Shown here: positions 18,043-27,363 of the stretch, in pieces | Layout: every line of letters starts with the position of its first letter | How positions within the stretch are numbered: position 1 is the first letter of the stretch | Assembly: GCA_963803265.1 (NCBI GenBank) | Contig: CAWDLZ010000011.1 | Span: 460,548-524,547 of the forward strand | Source of the DNA: CAIKMD01 sp963803265 | Lineage (GTDB): Bacteria; Pseudomonadota; Alphaproteobacteria; ATCC43930; CGMCC-115725 | Reading direction: 5' to 3' | DNA length: 64,000 nucleotides | The notes under the pieces: generated by a model | What the model was told of the DNA's origin: nothing | The model's input: only the letters and a program-made list of their open reading frames with translations | The model's database searches: none | Translations under genes and position numbers: made by a program

Positions 18043-18912
18043 CTAAGGATCGCCGGGCAGAAAGATCTCGTCAACGCGACCCCAGGCGAAATCGCGAAGC
18101 AAGCGTTCGAGGCGGCCTTCCATCAGCCCGAGATTGAGGTAGTGCCGGATCCGCGATTTGAGCCCCAGCCCGGCGATGCGCGGCTGGCCGGGATCGATCT
18201 CCCAGGGGTGAAGGTAAAAGACGCAAGGCATGCGGTCCCGGCGGTTGACGCGGCGCATGTTGGCGCGCGACAGCGCATAAGGCAGGAGCCGGAAATAGCC
18301 GCCGCCCGCGCACGGCAGATTGCGCCCGAAGCGGCGCACGGTCGTCAGCGGTATCTCGATCAGTTTACCTTGATGCGGCCGGAACGGCGCGCGCGCCGCC
18401 TCGGGCATGCCATAGAGATCGTGACGGATCGGATAGACGCTCGAGCTGTAGGCGTAGCCCTCTTCCTCGAGCACGTCGAACGCCCAGAGATTGCCGGGCC
18501 CGATCGAGAAGGTCGCGGCGCGATAGCCGCGAATGGCGACGCCGCCGGCGTCTTCGAGGATGGCGCGGCTGCGGCGCAGATCGGCCCGGAACGACGCCGG
18601 CGTCTGCCGGTCGATCCTGGTGTGGTCGAGGCCGTGGCTGGCCAGCTCGTGGCCGGCGGCGACGATGCGGCGGACGAGATCGGGATGACGCTCCGCCACC
18701 CAGCCGAGCGTGAAGAAAGTCGCGCTGACGCCGGCCGCGGCAAAGAGGTCGAGAAGGCGGTCGGCGTTGGCGGCGACGCGGCGCGGCATCGCGTCCCACT
18801 GCCCGCGCGGGACGGCTCGCGACAGCGCCTCGACCTGGAAATAATCCTCGACGTTGACGCTGAGCGCGTTGACCATCGGAGCGTCCGGCGCGCCGCGATC
18901 CTCCGCGCGCAT
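18043..18912 (-). CDS. Polysaccharide deacetylase, PEP-CTERM/XrtA type
   Basis: A 289-aa NodB-fold deacetylase. The catalytic/metal Asp lies in NVEDYFQVEAL (about residue 22), the metal histidines in SHGLDHTRID (about 92-97), and GYRAATFSIG contains the substrate arginine. The C-terminal domain with YLHPWEIDPGQPR is the DUF3473 type usual in exosortase-A loci. It would remove N-acetyl groups from the exopolysaccharide. A second ATG (MVNALSVNVEDY, codon 13) could be the true start. No signal peptide is visible, as is usual for this subfamily. Confidence 0.92.
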   Translation of the reverse strand: MRAEDRGAPDAPMVNALSVNVEDYFQVEALSRAVPRGQWDAMPRRVAANADRLLDLFAAAGVSATFFTLGWVAERHPDLVRRIVAAGHELASHGLDHTRIDRQTPASFRADLRRSRAILEDAGGVAIRGYRAATFSIGPGNLWAFDVLEEEGYAYSSSVYPIRHDLYGMPEAARAPFRPHQGKLIEIPLTTVRRFGRNLPCAGGGYFRLLPYALSRANMRRVNRRDRMPCVFYLHPWEIDPGQPRIAGLGLKSRIRHYLNLGLMEGRLERLLRDFAWGRVDEIFLPGDP

Positions 18913-18919
18913 GGCCGGG

Positions 18920-20563
18920 CTAAAAGGTCTTCCGCAGATAAGCGGTGAGCGCGTCGCGGTAGAAGGTGCGCACGCCCAGATCCGATCCGCCGTAATCGAA
19001 CTCGTAGCCGATGCCGGCGAGCAGCGAATCCGTTATGAGCCGGCTCAGCCCGACCTGGAACAAGGCCGTGTTCTCGTGCAGCTGTTCGCGCGTGTAATAG
19101 CCGAGCGTGAGCGCGAAGCTCGTGGTCTCGTCGAGCGCGTGATCCCAGATCGCGTCGCCGCCGATGAAGGCGTCGTTGCCGCTGGCGCCGGAGAGCGGCG
19201 TGTAGCCTTCGTAGCTCACCGCGAGCGTATAGGTGTCGGGCTCGTTGGTGGTGGTGATCCCCGAGCGGAACAGCGTCTCGCGATAGAGATTGTCCTGCAG
19301 CGCCAGCTCGTTGGCGAGCAGGGCTTGCGGCAGACCGGTCTCGGGGTTGATCACGATGTTGTTGCTGTTGAGCTGCGCCTGATCGAGATTGCCCAGTATT
19401 TGCTGCTGCGGCGTCGTGATGCTGACGCCATAATTGGCGAAGATCGAGGTCAGCGGCGTGATCGGATAGTGCATGTCGCCGGCGAAGGAATCGATTCCCT
19501 GGCGATGGCCGTAGGTCAGGGTGACATAGGAATCCTTGGCATCCTGCCAGCGGAAGCCGCCGTACCAAGTCGGATCGTTGACATCGGCGAAGCTCAAGAC
19601 CGAATAGCGCAGGTCCTCGTAGCCGACGCTGCCGAGAAGCTGGAAGACCGGCGTCAGCCGGAGCTGGCCCTCGACCATCACGATGCCGCTGTCGTCCGTG
19701 CCTTGGCCGGCCGAGATGCGGGTGCGCGTGGCGTCGGCCGTGAACTGGCCCGAGACCAGATCGGAGCGGTCGCCGCTGTCGAGATAGAGGCGAAGGTCTT
19801 GCACCGTGGAATCGGTGATCGGGTTGGTGACGAGCGGCTGATCGGCGACGATGAGGCCGGTGTTGTCGTAGAACCGCGCCTGGCCGAAGGTGTAGCGCAG
19901 ATCGCCGGTGGCCGCGTCGCCCAAGGGAAACCGCCACTCCGGCCCGCCATCATAGGCCAGCACTTCGGTCCGGTCGCCGGACCGCAGGTCGATCGGATCG
20001 ATCGGCCCCATCGAGCCGCCGCGCGAGCCTTCGGAGGACGAGCCGCGCAGATTGAGAAACAAGGCGTCGGGCACGCCGACGAAGGTTCCGGTCCCGAAGA
20101 AATTCTGGTCAACGATGTCGCCGCTGGTAACGACGACGTTGCGCAGGATCATCGGCGAATAGTTGAGATCGACTTTCGCCGACTGCGTGTCGCCGGTGAC
20201 GGTGACGCTTGGATTGATCAACGCCTGGAGATCCGCCTGGCGGTCGGTCTGGGTCAGCGCCGCATTATCGGTCGCGGTGGTCGAGAGCAGGAGTTGCGGC
20301 GTGATCACCCAGGGCGACGGCGCCTCGGGCGGCGGGACCGGATGATCGGGCGGGGTAGGCACCAGGGGCTGTTCGCCGAAGGGGCCTTGCGAGGGCGGCA
20401 CCGAGCTCGGTTGCAGCTCTTCCTGCTGCACGTCCCCCTCCGTCCTCAGCAGCGTGGGAAAGACCGGCTCGCCGGCATCGTTGGTCTGCGCGCGCGCCGG
20501 CGCGGCGGCGCCCGCCGCGGCGGCGGCGAAGAAGAGGACAGCCAGCGACCGTGGCAAAGACAT
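18920..20563 (-). CDS. XrtA-locus outer-membrane beta-barrel protein
   Basis: A 547-aa exported protein. The signal peptide (MSLPRSLAVLFFAAAAAGAAAPARAQ) is followed by a Pro/Gln-rich linker of about 60 aa and then alternating aromatic/polar strands to a C-terminal aromatic residue (LTAYLRKTF), as in outer-membrane barrels. It matches the long hypothetical barrel type of PEP-CTERM loci, likely helping secretion or anchoring of the polymer. I chose the ATG at 20563; the longer frame to 20812 runs over the kinase gene and has no signal sequence. The gene is 40 bp downstream of the kinase stop. Confidence 0.88.
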   Translation of the reverse strand: MSLPRSLAVLFFAAAAAGAAAPARAQTNDAGEPVFPTLLRTEGDVQQEELQPSSVPPSQGPFGEQPLVPTPPDHPVPPPEAPSPWVITPQLLLSTTATDNAALTQTDRQADLQALINPSVTVTGDTQSAKVDLNYSPMILRNVVVTSGDIVDQNFFGTGTFVGVPDALFLNLRGSSSEGSRGGSMGPIDPIDLRSGDRTEVLAYDGGPEWRFPLGDAATGDLRYTFGQARFYDNTGLIVADQPLVTNPITDSTVQDLRLYLDSGDRSDLVSGQFTADATRTRISAGQGTDDSGIVMVEGQLRLTPVFQLLGSVGYEDLRYSVLSFADVNDPTWYGGFRWQDAKDSYVTLTYGHRQGIDSFAGDMHYPITPLTSIFANYGVSITTPQQQILGNLDQAQLNSNNIVINPETGLPQALLANELALQDNLYRETLFRSGITTTNEPDTYTLAVSYEGYTPLSGASGNDAFIGGDAIWDHALDETTSFALTLGYYTREQLHENTALFQVGLSRLITDSLLAGIGYEFDYGGSDLGVRTFYRDALTAYLRKTF

Positions 20564-20603
20564 GCGGCACCAGGAACGGCGATCCAACCGGCACACGCGC
20601 CGG

Positions 20604-21597
20604 TCAGTAATTCGAGTAGGAGCCGAACTGATCCGTCGCCGACGCGCGCACCTTGTTGAGCAGGAGGCTGACGTTCGGGCAGGCGCGGATGAGCGCGACG
20701 GCGGCCTCGACCTCCTCTTGCTGGGTGTGATCGGCTTCGACCACGAAGACGATCTGGCCGACGAGGCTGGCGAGTGTCGAGGGATCGCTGCTGGCAAGAC
20801 AGGACGGAGCATCGAAGATGATGAAGCGATCGGGATAACGCTGCGTCATCTCGATCAACATGCCGCGGGTGCGCTTGCTCGACAGCAGCTCGGGGCCGCG
20901 ATTGTCCGGATGGCCCGCGGGCATGATCGCGAGATTCGGCATGTTGGTGCGGCAGCACGACATCGGAGAAATCGACGTCGGGATTGGATAAGAGGTCGGT
21001 GAGCCCCCGCGTCGCCGGAATCCCCAGCATCTCCTGCATCGCATGGTGACGCGTGTCGAGATCGATCAGCAGCACCTTGAGGTCCTGCTCGGAGGCGATG
21101 GACAGCGCGAGATTGATCGCGGCGAAGGTCTTGCCCTCGCCCGGCTTGGCGCTCGTTACCATGATGACGCGGTTTTTCTGCGCGTCCGGATCGGTGTCCA
21201 ATTCGTCGAGGAACCTGGCTACGACCTGCCGCTTGACGAGGCGGAATTCCTCGGCGACGCGCGACCGCCCGGCCGAGGGCAGCGCGATGCCGTGGTGCCG
21301 CAAGGCGGCGCGGTCGATCGCGACCTGCCGGCTGTGGGCGGCGAGCGGATCGCCCTGGGCCGGCGCCGGGCGGGCCTGGGCTTGGCGCGGCTGAGACGTG
21401 GCGGCTGGCTCCGGCGCGGCCGGCTTTGGCGCTCCGGCGGCTGTCGCCGGCTGCGGGCGCGGCGGCTGGATCGCGGCGGGAGCGCCCCAATCGCCGTTCG
21501 CGGCCATGGGCGTCGCGGCCGGCGCGGCGGAATTCTGGCCGTGGCGGCGAAGATGCGCCGCGGCGCGTTCGATGAGGTTGCGCGATGTGGCGTCCAT
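20604..21597 (-). CDS. XrtA-associated tyrosine autokinase (BY-kinase, one frameshift)
   Basis: About 330 aa when corrected. After a Pro/Ala-rich N-terminus come the P-loop SAKPGEGKTFAAINLALS (about 148-165), Walker A' VLLIDLDTRHH, and Walker B FIIFDAPSCL. The C-terminus ends in GSYSNY, giving the tyrosines expected for autophosphorylation. BY-kinases of this type control polymer length together with the Wzz-like partner encoded just upstream (one-base overlap at 21597). The frame breaks at about 20949-20951; removing one C gives the usual VVLPTNMPNL sequence. Confidence 0.9.
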
Positions 21598-23150
21598 TAT
21601 AGCCCGACCCCTCCGCCCGCCACGGCGCGATGAAGATCGAAGGTCATCGCGATCAGCACGGCATAAAGCATGAGCAAGGCAAAGGCGGTGGCGCCGAAGC
21701 CCGCGGTTTCCAGCGTCGCCTGGCCGCGGGTCTTGAAGAAGGCGATATAGGAAACGCCGCCCGCGATCGGCAGGCCGAGACCGCGTAGACGCTGCAAGGT
21801 GGAAAACGAGCGGTCGATCTGCGCCAGCATGATCGGGATCAGCAAGCCGCCGAGCACCCCCGCCAGCAGCACCGCCGAGAACAACACCGGCCGATTGGGC
21901 GCGACCGGCGTCAGCGGAACCTGCGGCGCGTCGACGACGCGGAACTGGATCTTGTCGGCCTTGGTGTCGGCCGCCTGGGCGAGAAGGGCGGATTCGCGCC
22001 GCTCCGTCAGCTCGTCGTAATTCTTCTTGATAACGTCGTAGTCGCGATCGAGGTCCTGGGCCTGGGCCTCGATCTCGGGAGCGGTGCGGGCGAGCTGCTC
22101 GAGCCGCTTCACATCGGCCTGGGCATCGTCGAGCCGGTGCTGCAACGACGCGACCTGGCTCTGCTGCTCAACCAGGCTGACCTGGATCTGCTCGTAGACC
22201 GAGCTCGCGACCTGCACCCGGCCCGAGCCACCCGTGGCGGCGGCGGTGCCGCGCTGGTCTTGCGCCTGACGCGTCAGGTCGGCGATGCGCGCCTTCAAGT
22301 CCACCACGTCGGGATGCTGATCGGTGTCGCGCGTCAGCAAATCCGCGAGCTGGCGCTGCAGCTCGGCGAGCTGCGCGGCGACCGGGCTGGCGGCGGTTGC
22401 GGCCTGCGTGGTGCTCGCCGTGGTCGTCTGCGGCAGCCCGCCCAGCTCGGCCTTCAGCGCATCGCGCCGCGCCACGGCGTCTTGCAGATTGTTTTGCGCC
22501 TGGGTTACGCGCTGGCGCGCGTTCTCGAGCTCTTGCGTCGCGCCCTGGCCGGCGAGCACGTCGACGTGCTGCGAGCGAAAATCCGCGCGCCGCTGCTCCG
22601 CCGCGCGCAGCTGCTGCTCGTATTGCGCGAGCTGGCCGGTGAGAAAGCGCTGTGCGTTGTCCATCTCGGAGCGCGTGGTGCCGGTGGTGTTCTCGGCGAA
22701 GATGGTCAGGAGGCTCTGCACGACGTTGCGCGCGACGGTCGGATTCGTGTCCTGATACGTGATCGTGAACAAGTCCTTGGTTTGCGGCTTGAGCACGATG
22801 GCGTCGGGCAGCGACTGGATGAGCGCGTCCTTTTCGGCCGGTGTCCGCGCCCGGCTGTCGAGATCGGCCATGTGGATGAGCTGCTCGAGGTTGGGCCGGC
22901 TCAACAGCGTGCGCTGCAGGACGTCGAGCTGCTGGGCGGGATCGACGTCGACGGCGAGGCCGCGCAACAGCGGCCCGAGCAGGCCGTCGGCATCGACGTA
23001 GACGCGCGCCGAGGATTCGTACTTGCTCGGCATCAGCGCGACGACGGTCCAGCCGACGATGCAAATGGCCCAGGCCGCGAACGCGGTCATCCACTTGCGC
23101 CGCCAGATCGCATGAAGATATTGGAAGATCGTCGTCAACAGGGATTCCAT
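21597..23150 (-). CDS. XrtA-system chain-length determinant (Wzz/PCP-type)
   Basis: A 517-aa polysaccharide co-polymerase. One membrane segment is at about residues 21-39 (MTAFAAWAICIVGWTVVAL); a long periplasmic part has strong coiled-coil character (about 150-400, Gln/Ala/Arg-rich heptads); further hydrophobic segments are near 430-450 and 485-505. It sets polymer length with the tyrosine autokinase encoded next. Its upstream neighbour is the Wza-like lipoprotein gene. The subfamily assignment to exosortase-A loci rests on sequence pattern and context. Confidence 0.93.
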   Translation of the reverse strand: MESLLTTIFQYLHAIWRRKWMTAFAAWAICIVGWTVVALMPSKYESSARVYVDADGLLGPLLRGLAVDVDPAQQLDVLQRTLLSRPNLEQLIHMADLDSRARTPAEKDALIQSLPDAIVLKPQTKDLFTITYQDTNPTVARNVVQSLLTIFAENTTGTTRSEMDNAQRFLTGQLAQYEQQLRAAEQRRADFRSQHVDVLAGQGATQELENARQRVTQAQNNLQDAVARRDALKAELGGLPQTTTASTTQAATAASPVAAQLAELQRQLADLLTRDTDQHPDVVDLKARIADLTRQAQDQRGTAAATGGSGRVQVASSVYEQIQVSLVEQQSQVASLQHRLDDAQADVKRLEQLARTAPEIEAQAQDLDRDYDVIKKNYDELTERRESALLAQAADTKADKIQFRVVDAPQVPLTPVAPNRPVLFSAVLLAGVLGGLLIPIMLAQIDRSFSTLQRLRGLGLPIAGGVSYIAFFKTRGQATLETAGFGATAFALLMLYAVLIAMTFDLHRAVAGGGVGL

Positions 23151-23180
23151 GATTGTGCCAATACCTTGCCGGCTACAGCC

Positions 23181-23975
23181 TCAGAAGTAGCGTTGCGGAA
23201 TGATCAGGATATCGCCGGGACGTACCGGCACGTTCTCGCTCACGTCGCCGTCGCGGATCAGCTCGTCGAGATGAACCTTCACGCTTTCCGACTTGCCGTT
23301 GACGTTGCGCACGATGACCGCGCGGTCGCCGGCCGCAAAACGCGTCAGGCCGCCAACCTCGATCATGACGTCGAGCAGCGTCATGTTGTTGCGATAGGGC
23401 AGCGCTCGGGGCTGGGATGCCTCGCCGATCACGCGGACCTGCTGGCCGAAGGGGCCGACGAATTGAGAAACGATGACCGTGACGATCGGATCCTTCACAT
23501 AGGCGCGAAGCTTTACCTCGATCTCGCGCGCGAGCGTCGTCGGGGTCTTGCCGGTGGCGACGACGTCCTCGACCAGCGGGATCGAGATCTTGCCGTCCGG
23601 CCGGACCGGAATGTGGGTGGAGAGATCGGGGTTGCGCCAGACGAAGACGTTGAGCTCGTCGCCGGGACCGATGAGATAATTGTCGGTGCGCGGATCGCTC
23701 GGCACCGGCGTGTCCAAGAGGCTGGCATCGGGCCGTTCCGCGACCGGATCGGACGCCGTAAGCGCGGCCGCCGCGGGCGCGGAATCCGGCACCGGCCTCA
23801 GCTCGGCGAGCGCCCGGTCCGTGCCCGTCGCGGCGGCTTTTGGCTTCGACTGAAACCAGGCGAGCGGCGGGAAGTTCGAAGGCTGGAGCGTCGAGTCCAA
23901 ATTGCCGAAGCCGCCGCAGCCTGCCAGCAGCAGCAGCAGCGCACAAGCGATGGAGCGCGGGACAAGACGAGTCAA
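23181..23975 (-). CDS. XrtA-system polysaccharide export lipoprotein (Wza-type)
   Basis: A 264-aa outer-membrane export lipoprotein. The signal sequence has a lipobox LLAGC, followed by a linker and the polysaccharide export (PES) domain beginning YLIGPGDELNVFVWRNPDLS and an SLBB-like domain (VRVIGEASQPRALPY). It forms the outer-membrane channel part of capsule/EPS export. I chose the TTG at 23975 because GAGGGAG lies 8 nt before it; the ATG at 24047 would add 24 residues ahead of the signal peptide. It is the first gene of the leftward export block and divergent from the 24171 operon. Confidence 0.92.
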   Translation of the reverse strand: MTRLVPRSIACALLLLLAGCGGFGNLDSTLQPSNFPPLAWFQSKPKAAATGTDRALAELRPVPDSAPAAAALTASDPVAERPDASLLDTPVPSDPRTDNYLIGPGDELNVFVWRNPDLSTHIPVRPDGKISIPLVEDVVATGKTPTTLAREIEVKLRAYVKDPIVTVIVSQFVGPFGQQVRVIGEASQPRALPYRNNMTLLDVMIEVGGLTRFAAGDRAVIVRNVNGKSESVKVHLDELIRDGDVSENVPVRPGDILIIPQRYF

Positions 23976-24170
23976 CAGAGTTACTCCCTCAAGCGATGCT
24001 TCGATCACCCGTGCCACTGTCCGGGACAGCCGGTCGGCGCATCTCACGATTCCCCGCAGCGAGAACGTCGCGTGGAAACGTTTGGATTCGAGACAAATCT
24101 ATAAGCTGAAAAGGTTACCGAGAGATTTCCGGCCGCGGCGGCGACGGATCGGCGCGGCGGCCGGGTCTCA

Positions 24171-25322
24171 ATGAAATTTCAACAAGACTTCGCTAATTTC
24201 TCGTTCATGGATGACCCGCTTGCCCGAGCCGCGCTTCGGGCCTTCCCGCAAGGCGACCGGCTGACGCCGCTTCTCGCGACCCCCGCCGAAAGCGTCGAAT
24301 GGGGCGCGGAGGACTGGGATCGGGCGATCCGCCAGGCGCGCCGCGCCGGGCTTTTGGCGCGGCTCGAGGCGCGGCTTGCCGAGGCCGGCCTGATCGCGCA
24401 CATCCCGCCGGCGCCGCGCGCGCATCTCGAGGCGGCGCGCATCCTGGCGAGCAAGCACCGCGACGACGTCGGGCGCGAGATACGCGCGATCGCGGCCGCG
24501 CTCGAGACGCTCGACGCGCCGCTCGTTCTTCTGAAGGGCGCGGCCTATGCGAGGGCGGGCCTGCCCCCGGCCGAGGGGCGGCTGTTCGGCGACATCGACA
24601 TCCTGGTGCCGAAGGCTTCGTTGGGCGAAGCCGAGCGTTTGCTTAGGGTGGCGGGCTGGAACTCGGCCAAACCGGACGCCTATGATCAGCGCTATTACCG
24701 CGAATGGATGCACGAGTTGCCGCCCTTACAGCACGAGCGGCGCCAGACTGCGCTCGACGTTCACCACACCATCGTGCCGCCGACCTCGCGGTTCGCCGTC
24801 GATGCGAGGATGCTGCTCGACGCGGCCGTGCCGATGCGAGACGATTCGCGCATCGCGCTGCTGGCGCCCGCCGACATGGTCCTGCACAGCGCCGTCCATC
24901 TTTTCACCGAGGGCGAATTCAGCCACGGGCTCAGGGATCTGTGCGACCTCGACCTCCTGCTGCGGCATTTCTCGGCCGCCGATTTCCGCTTTTGGGACCG
25001 GCTGCTCGAGCGGGCGGCTGGGTTCGGCCTGGGCCGGCCGCTCTATTACGCGCTGCGTTTTACCGCGGCCGTGCTGGGCGCTCCGGTGCCGGAGCGGCTA
25101 TTCGGCGTGGACGCGCCGGGGCCATTGGGCCGCCGGTTGATGGACGAGCTCTTCGGCCGGGCGCTAAGGCCGCCCCATCCGAGCTGTGCCGTCGCCGGCA
25201 CCGGGCTCGCGCTGTTCCTGCTTTATCTTCGCGCGCATTATCTGCGGATGCCGGTCGGTCTGCTGATGCCGCATCTGCTGCGCAAGGCGTTGCTGCGCCC
25301 GCTCGAACCCGAAGCGGCCTGA
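24171..25322 (+). CDS. Nucleotidyltransferase-fold protein (NTP_transf_5-like)
   Basis: A 383-aa protein of the uncharacterised nucleotidyltransferase family. The core is PLVLLKGAAYARAGL followed by RLFGDIDILVPK (DxD at about residues 141-143), then ALDVHHTI and APADMVLHSAVHLF; this order is typical of the family, which is often found in exosortase and polysaccharide loci. The start at 24171 has no strong ribosome site; the ATG at 24207 (MDDPLARAAL) is an alternative. It begins the divergent operon with the YdcF protein and epimerase. Substrate unknown. Confidence 0.85.
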   Translation: MKFQQDFANFSFMDDPLARAALRAFPQGDRLTPLLATPAESVEWGAEDWDRAIRQARRAGLLARLEARLAEAGLIAHIPPAPRAHLEAARILASKHRDDVGREIRAIAAALETLDAPLVLLKGAAYARAGLPPAEGRLFGDIDILVPKASLGEAERLLRVAGWNSAKPDAYDQRYYREWMHELPPLQHERRQTALDVHHTIVPPTSRFAVDARMLLDAAVPMRDDSRIALLAPADMVLHSAVHLFTEGEFSHGLRDLCDLDLLLRHFSAADFRFWDRLLERAAGFGLGRPLYYALRFTAAVLGAPVPERLFGVDAPGPLGRRLMDELFGRALRPPHPSCAVAGTGLALFLLYLRAHYLRMPVGLLMPHLLRKALLRPLEPEAA

Positions 25323-25330
25323 GGCGTAAC

Positions 25331-26095
25331 GTGTCGGAGCTGTCCTATTCCGCGCTGATGCCGCCGATGGTCCTGGTCGCCGCGATTCCATTGGGCGCCG
25401 TGCTGGCGTTGCGGTGGCGGCGTCTGGGGCTGGCGATCGTGCTCCCCGCCTCGATCCTGCTCTACGCGCTGTGCACGCCGCTCTTGTCGATGCGCTTGCT
25501 GGTCGCCCTCGAATCGAGCGTCGCGCCGGCCTCGCCCGCGGCGCTCGCGCGCGCGCAAGCGATCGCCGTCCTCGGCGGCGACGTCTATCACGGCGCGCCG
25601 CCCAGCGTGCCCGACGATGTCGGGCTGCTGACGCTCGACCGGTTGCGGCTCGGCGCCGCGCTCTATCGCCGGCGCAAGCTGCCGATCGTCGTCTCCGGCG
25701 GGGCTCAGGGCGGCAGCGCGCTGTCGCTGGGCGCGCTGATGGCCCAGGCGCTCGAACGCGATTTCGGCGTGCCCACGAGCTGGATCGACGGGCGGGCCGA
25801 GAACACTTTCGAGAACGCCGCGCGGATCGCCGAGATCCTCAAAGCACATGACATTCACACCGTGCTGGTCGTGACCGAGGCTTGGCACATGCCGCGCGCC
25901 ATATGGTCGTTCGAGCAGACGGAACTCGACCCGGTGCCGGCGCCGGCGGAACGTTCCTATCTCGGGTCCGGCCTCGATTGGAGCGCTCTGTTGCCGGATT
26001 ACGCGTCCTACGAGCGCAGCTTCGATGCGCTGCACGAGATGCTGGGCATGGTTTACTACCGCTGGCATTACGGCGCGGCGAAGGCGCCCGATTAA
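25331..26095 (+). CDS. YdcF/SanA-like (DUF218) membrane protein
   Basis: A 254-aa protein with two N-terminal membrane segments (about residues 10-27 and 36-55) and a DUF218 domain: AIAVLGGDVYHG, PIVVSGGAQGGS, WIDGRAENTFENA and VTEAWHMPRA follow the ElyC/YdcF pattern. Relatives act in envelope carbon-lipid or murein metabolism. The GTG at 25331 is 8 bp after the nucleotidyltransferase stop, so the genes are an operon. A role with undecaprenyl-linked sugars is plausible from context only. Confidence 0.85.
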   Translation: MSELSYSALMPPMVLVAAIPLGAVLALRWRRLGLAIVLPASILLYALCTPLLSMRLLVALESSVAPASPAALARAQAIAVLGGDVYHGAPPSVPDDVGLLTLDRLRLGAALYRRRKLPIVVSGGAQGGSALSLGALMAQALERDFGVPTSWIDGRAENTFENAARIAEILKAHDIHTVLVVTEAWHMPRAIWSFEQTELDPVPAPAERSYLGSGLDWSALLPDYASYERSFDALHEMLGMVYYRWHYGAAKAPD

Positions 26096-26174
26096 CGCTT
26101 CCCTAAGGGCTCGTTCCTAGACTGCCTCGCAATGCGGGATGGCGGCGCGCCGTCCCATCATGAGCGGGAATCCC

Positions 26175-27131
26175 ATGGCGCATTACCTGGTTACCGGCGG
26201 CTGCGGCTTCATCGGTTCGCATCTCGCGGACGCGCTGCTGGAACAAGGGGACGAGGTCCGGGTTCTCGACAATTTGTCGAGCGGGCACCGCGAGAACCTG
26301 CCCGCTTCGGTCGAGCTGATGATCGGCGACGTGGCCGACCGGGTCGCCGTGCGCGAGGCCATGCGGGACGTCAACGGCGTGTTCCATCTTGCCGCGATCG
26401 CATCGATCGAGCGCAGCAACGACGACTGGGTCGGCACCCACATCACCAATCTTTCGGGCTGCATCACCGTGCTCGACGCCGCGCGCAATCTGCGCGGCGA
26501 CGGCGCGATTCCGGTGGTCTATGCCTCGTCGGCCGCGGTTTACGGCCTCAACGAGCACGTGCCCTTGTCGGAGGACGACGTGCCCCAGCCGATCACGGCT
26601 TACGGCGCCGACAAGCTCGGCTGCGAGCTGCATGCGCGGATCGCCGCCTCGATCCATGGCGTGCCGACGGTGGGCTTGCGGTTCTTCAACGTCTACGGCC
26701 CGCGCCAGGATCCGAGCTCGCCCTATTCCGGCGTGATCTCGATCTTCTGCGAGCATCTCATGGCGCGGACGCCCCTCACCATCTATGGCGACGGCGAGCA
26801 GGTTCGCGACTTCATTCACGTCTCCGACGTGGTGCGCGTGACGACGAAGGCGATGACGACGCCGATGGCGGGCGGCGATGTTTTCAATATCTGCACCGGC
26901 AAGGGCACCTCGGTGCGCCAGCTCGCCGCGACCCTCGCCGATCTTTGCCAAATTTCGCCGGACATCATCTACCGCGATCCGCGTCCGGGCGACGTGCGGA
27001 TTTCGATTGGCGACCCGACCCGCGCCTTCCAGCAATTCGGCGCGCGGGCGAGGATGTCGCTTCGCGACGGGCTGAACGACGCCTTAGCCGCGACGCGCGA
27101 GCGCCAGGCGCTCCAGCTCCGCTACGCCTGA
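26175..27131 (+). CDS. NAD-dependent sugar-nucleotide epimerase (GalE/WbpP-like)
   Basis: A 318-aa extended SDR. The NAD motif TGGCGFIGSH is at residues 7-16; the active-site serines are in YASSAAVYG (118-119), Tyr143 and Lys147 in TAYGADK. FFNVYGPRQDPSSPYSG and YGDGEQVRDFIHV are typical of UDP-hexose/UDP-HexNAc 4-epimerases. It is the third gene of the rightward accessory operon. ATG at 26175 puts the Rossmann strand at the very N-terminus as in relatives; an in-frame ATG at 26160 is also possible. The exact sugar cannot be told. Confidence 0.9.
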   Translation: MAHYLVTGGCGFIGSHLADALLEQGDEVRVLDNLSSGHRENLPASVELMIGDVADRVAVREAMRDVNGVFHLAAIASIERSNDDWVGTHITNLSGCITVLDAARNLRGDGAIPVVYASSAAVYGLNEHVPLSEDDVPQPITAYGADKLGCELHARIAASIHGVPTVGLRFFNVYGPRQDPSSPYSGVISIFCEHLMARTPLTIYGDGEQVRDFIHVSDVVRVTTKAMTTPMAGGDVFNICTGKGTSVRQLAATLADLCQISPDIIYRDPRPGDVRISIGDPTRAFQQFGARARMSLRDGLNDALAATRERQALQLRYA

Positions 27132-27180
27132 AGCGCCGTCGAGGCGCGGACGCCGCTCGCCGGCGAGATCGGCGCTTCGA

Positions 27181-27339
27181 TCAGACGAGAGCGGCGATCA
27201 GCTTTGCCCCGGCAAAGACCGCGAGCCACGACGCCGCGCACACGGCGATCAGCGCGAAGCCCCAATAGCGGCTCGGCCGATCCGCGGCGGCGGCGGCGGC
27301 GTGGCCGGCGGGCGATGACAGGCGGAGCTTGGCGCGCAT
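27181..27339 (-). CDS. 52-aa single-pass membrane protein
   Basis: Short frame not previously obvious because of its size. The ATG at 27339 follows a strong ribosome site (GAAGGAAGG, 27344-27352). The product has a basic start (MRAKLRLSSP), an Ala run, then a membrane segment (YWGFALIAVCAASWLAVFAG, residues 25-44). It stands alone between the epimerase end and an alphaproteobacterial palindromic repeat. No function recognised. Confidence 0.6.
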   Translation of the reverse strand: MRAKLRLSSPAGHAAAAAADRPSRYWGFALIAVCAASWLAVFAGAKLIAALV

Positions 27340-27363
27340 GAAACCTTCCTTCGAGCGGGGACG

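Noticed and set aside
22137..24104. 655-aa open frame on the + strand
   Set aside because: Antisense to the Wzz-like and Wza-like genes, both recognised by family sequence.
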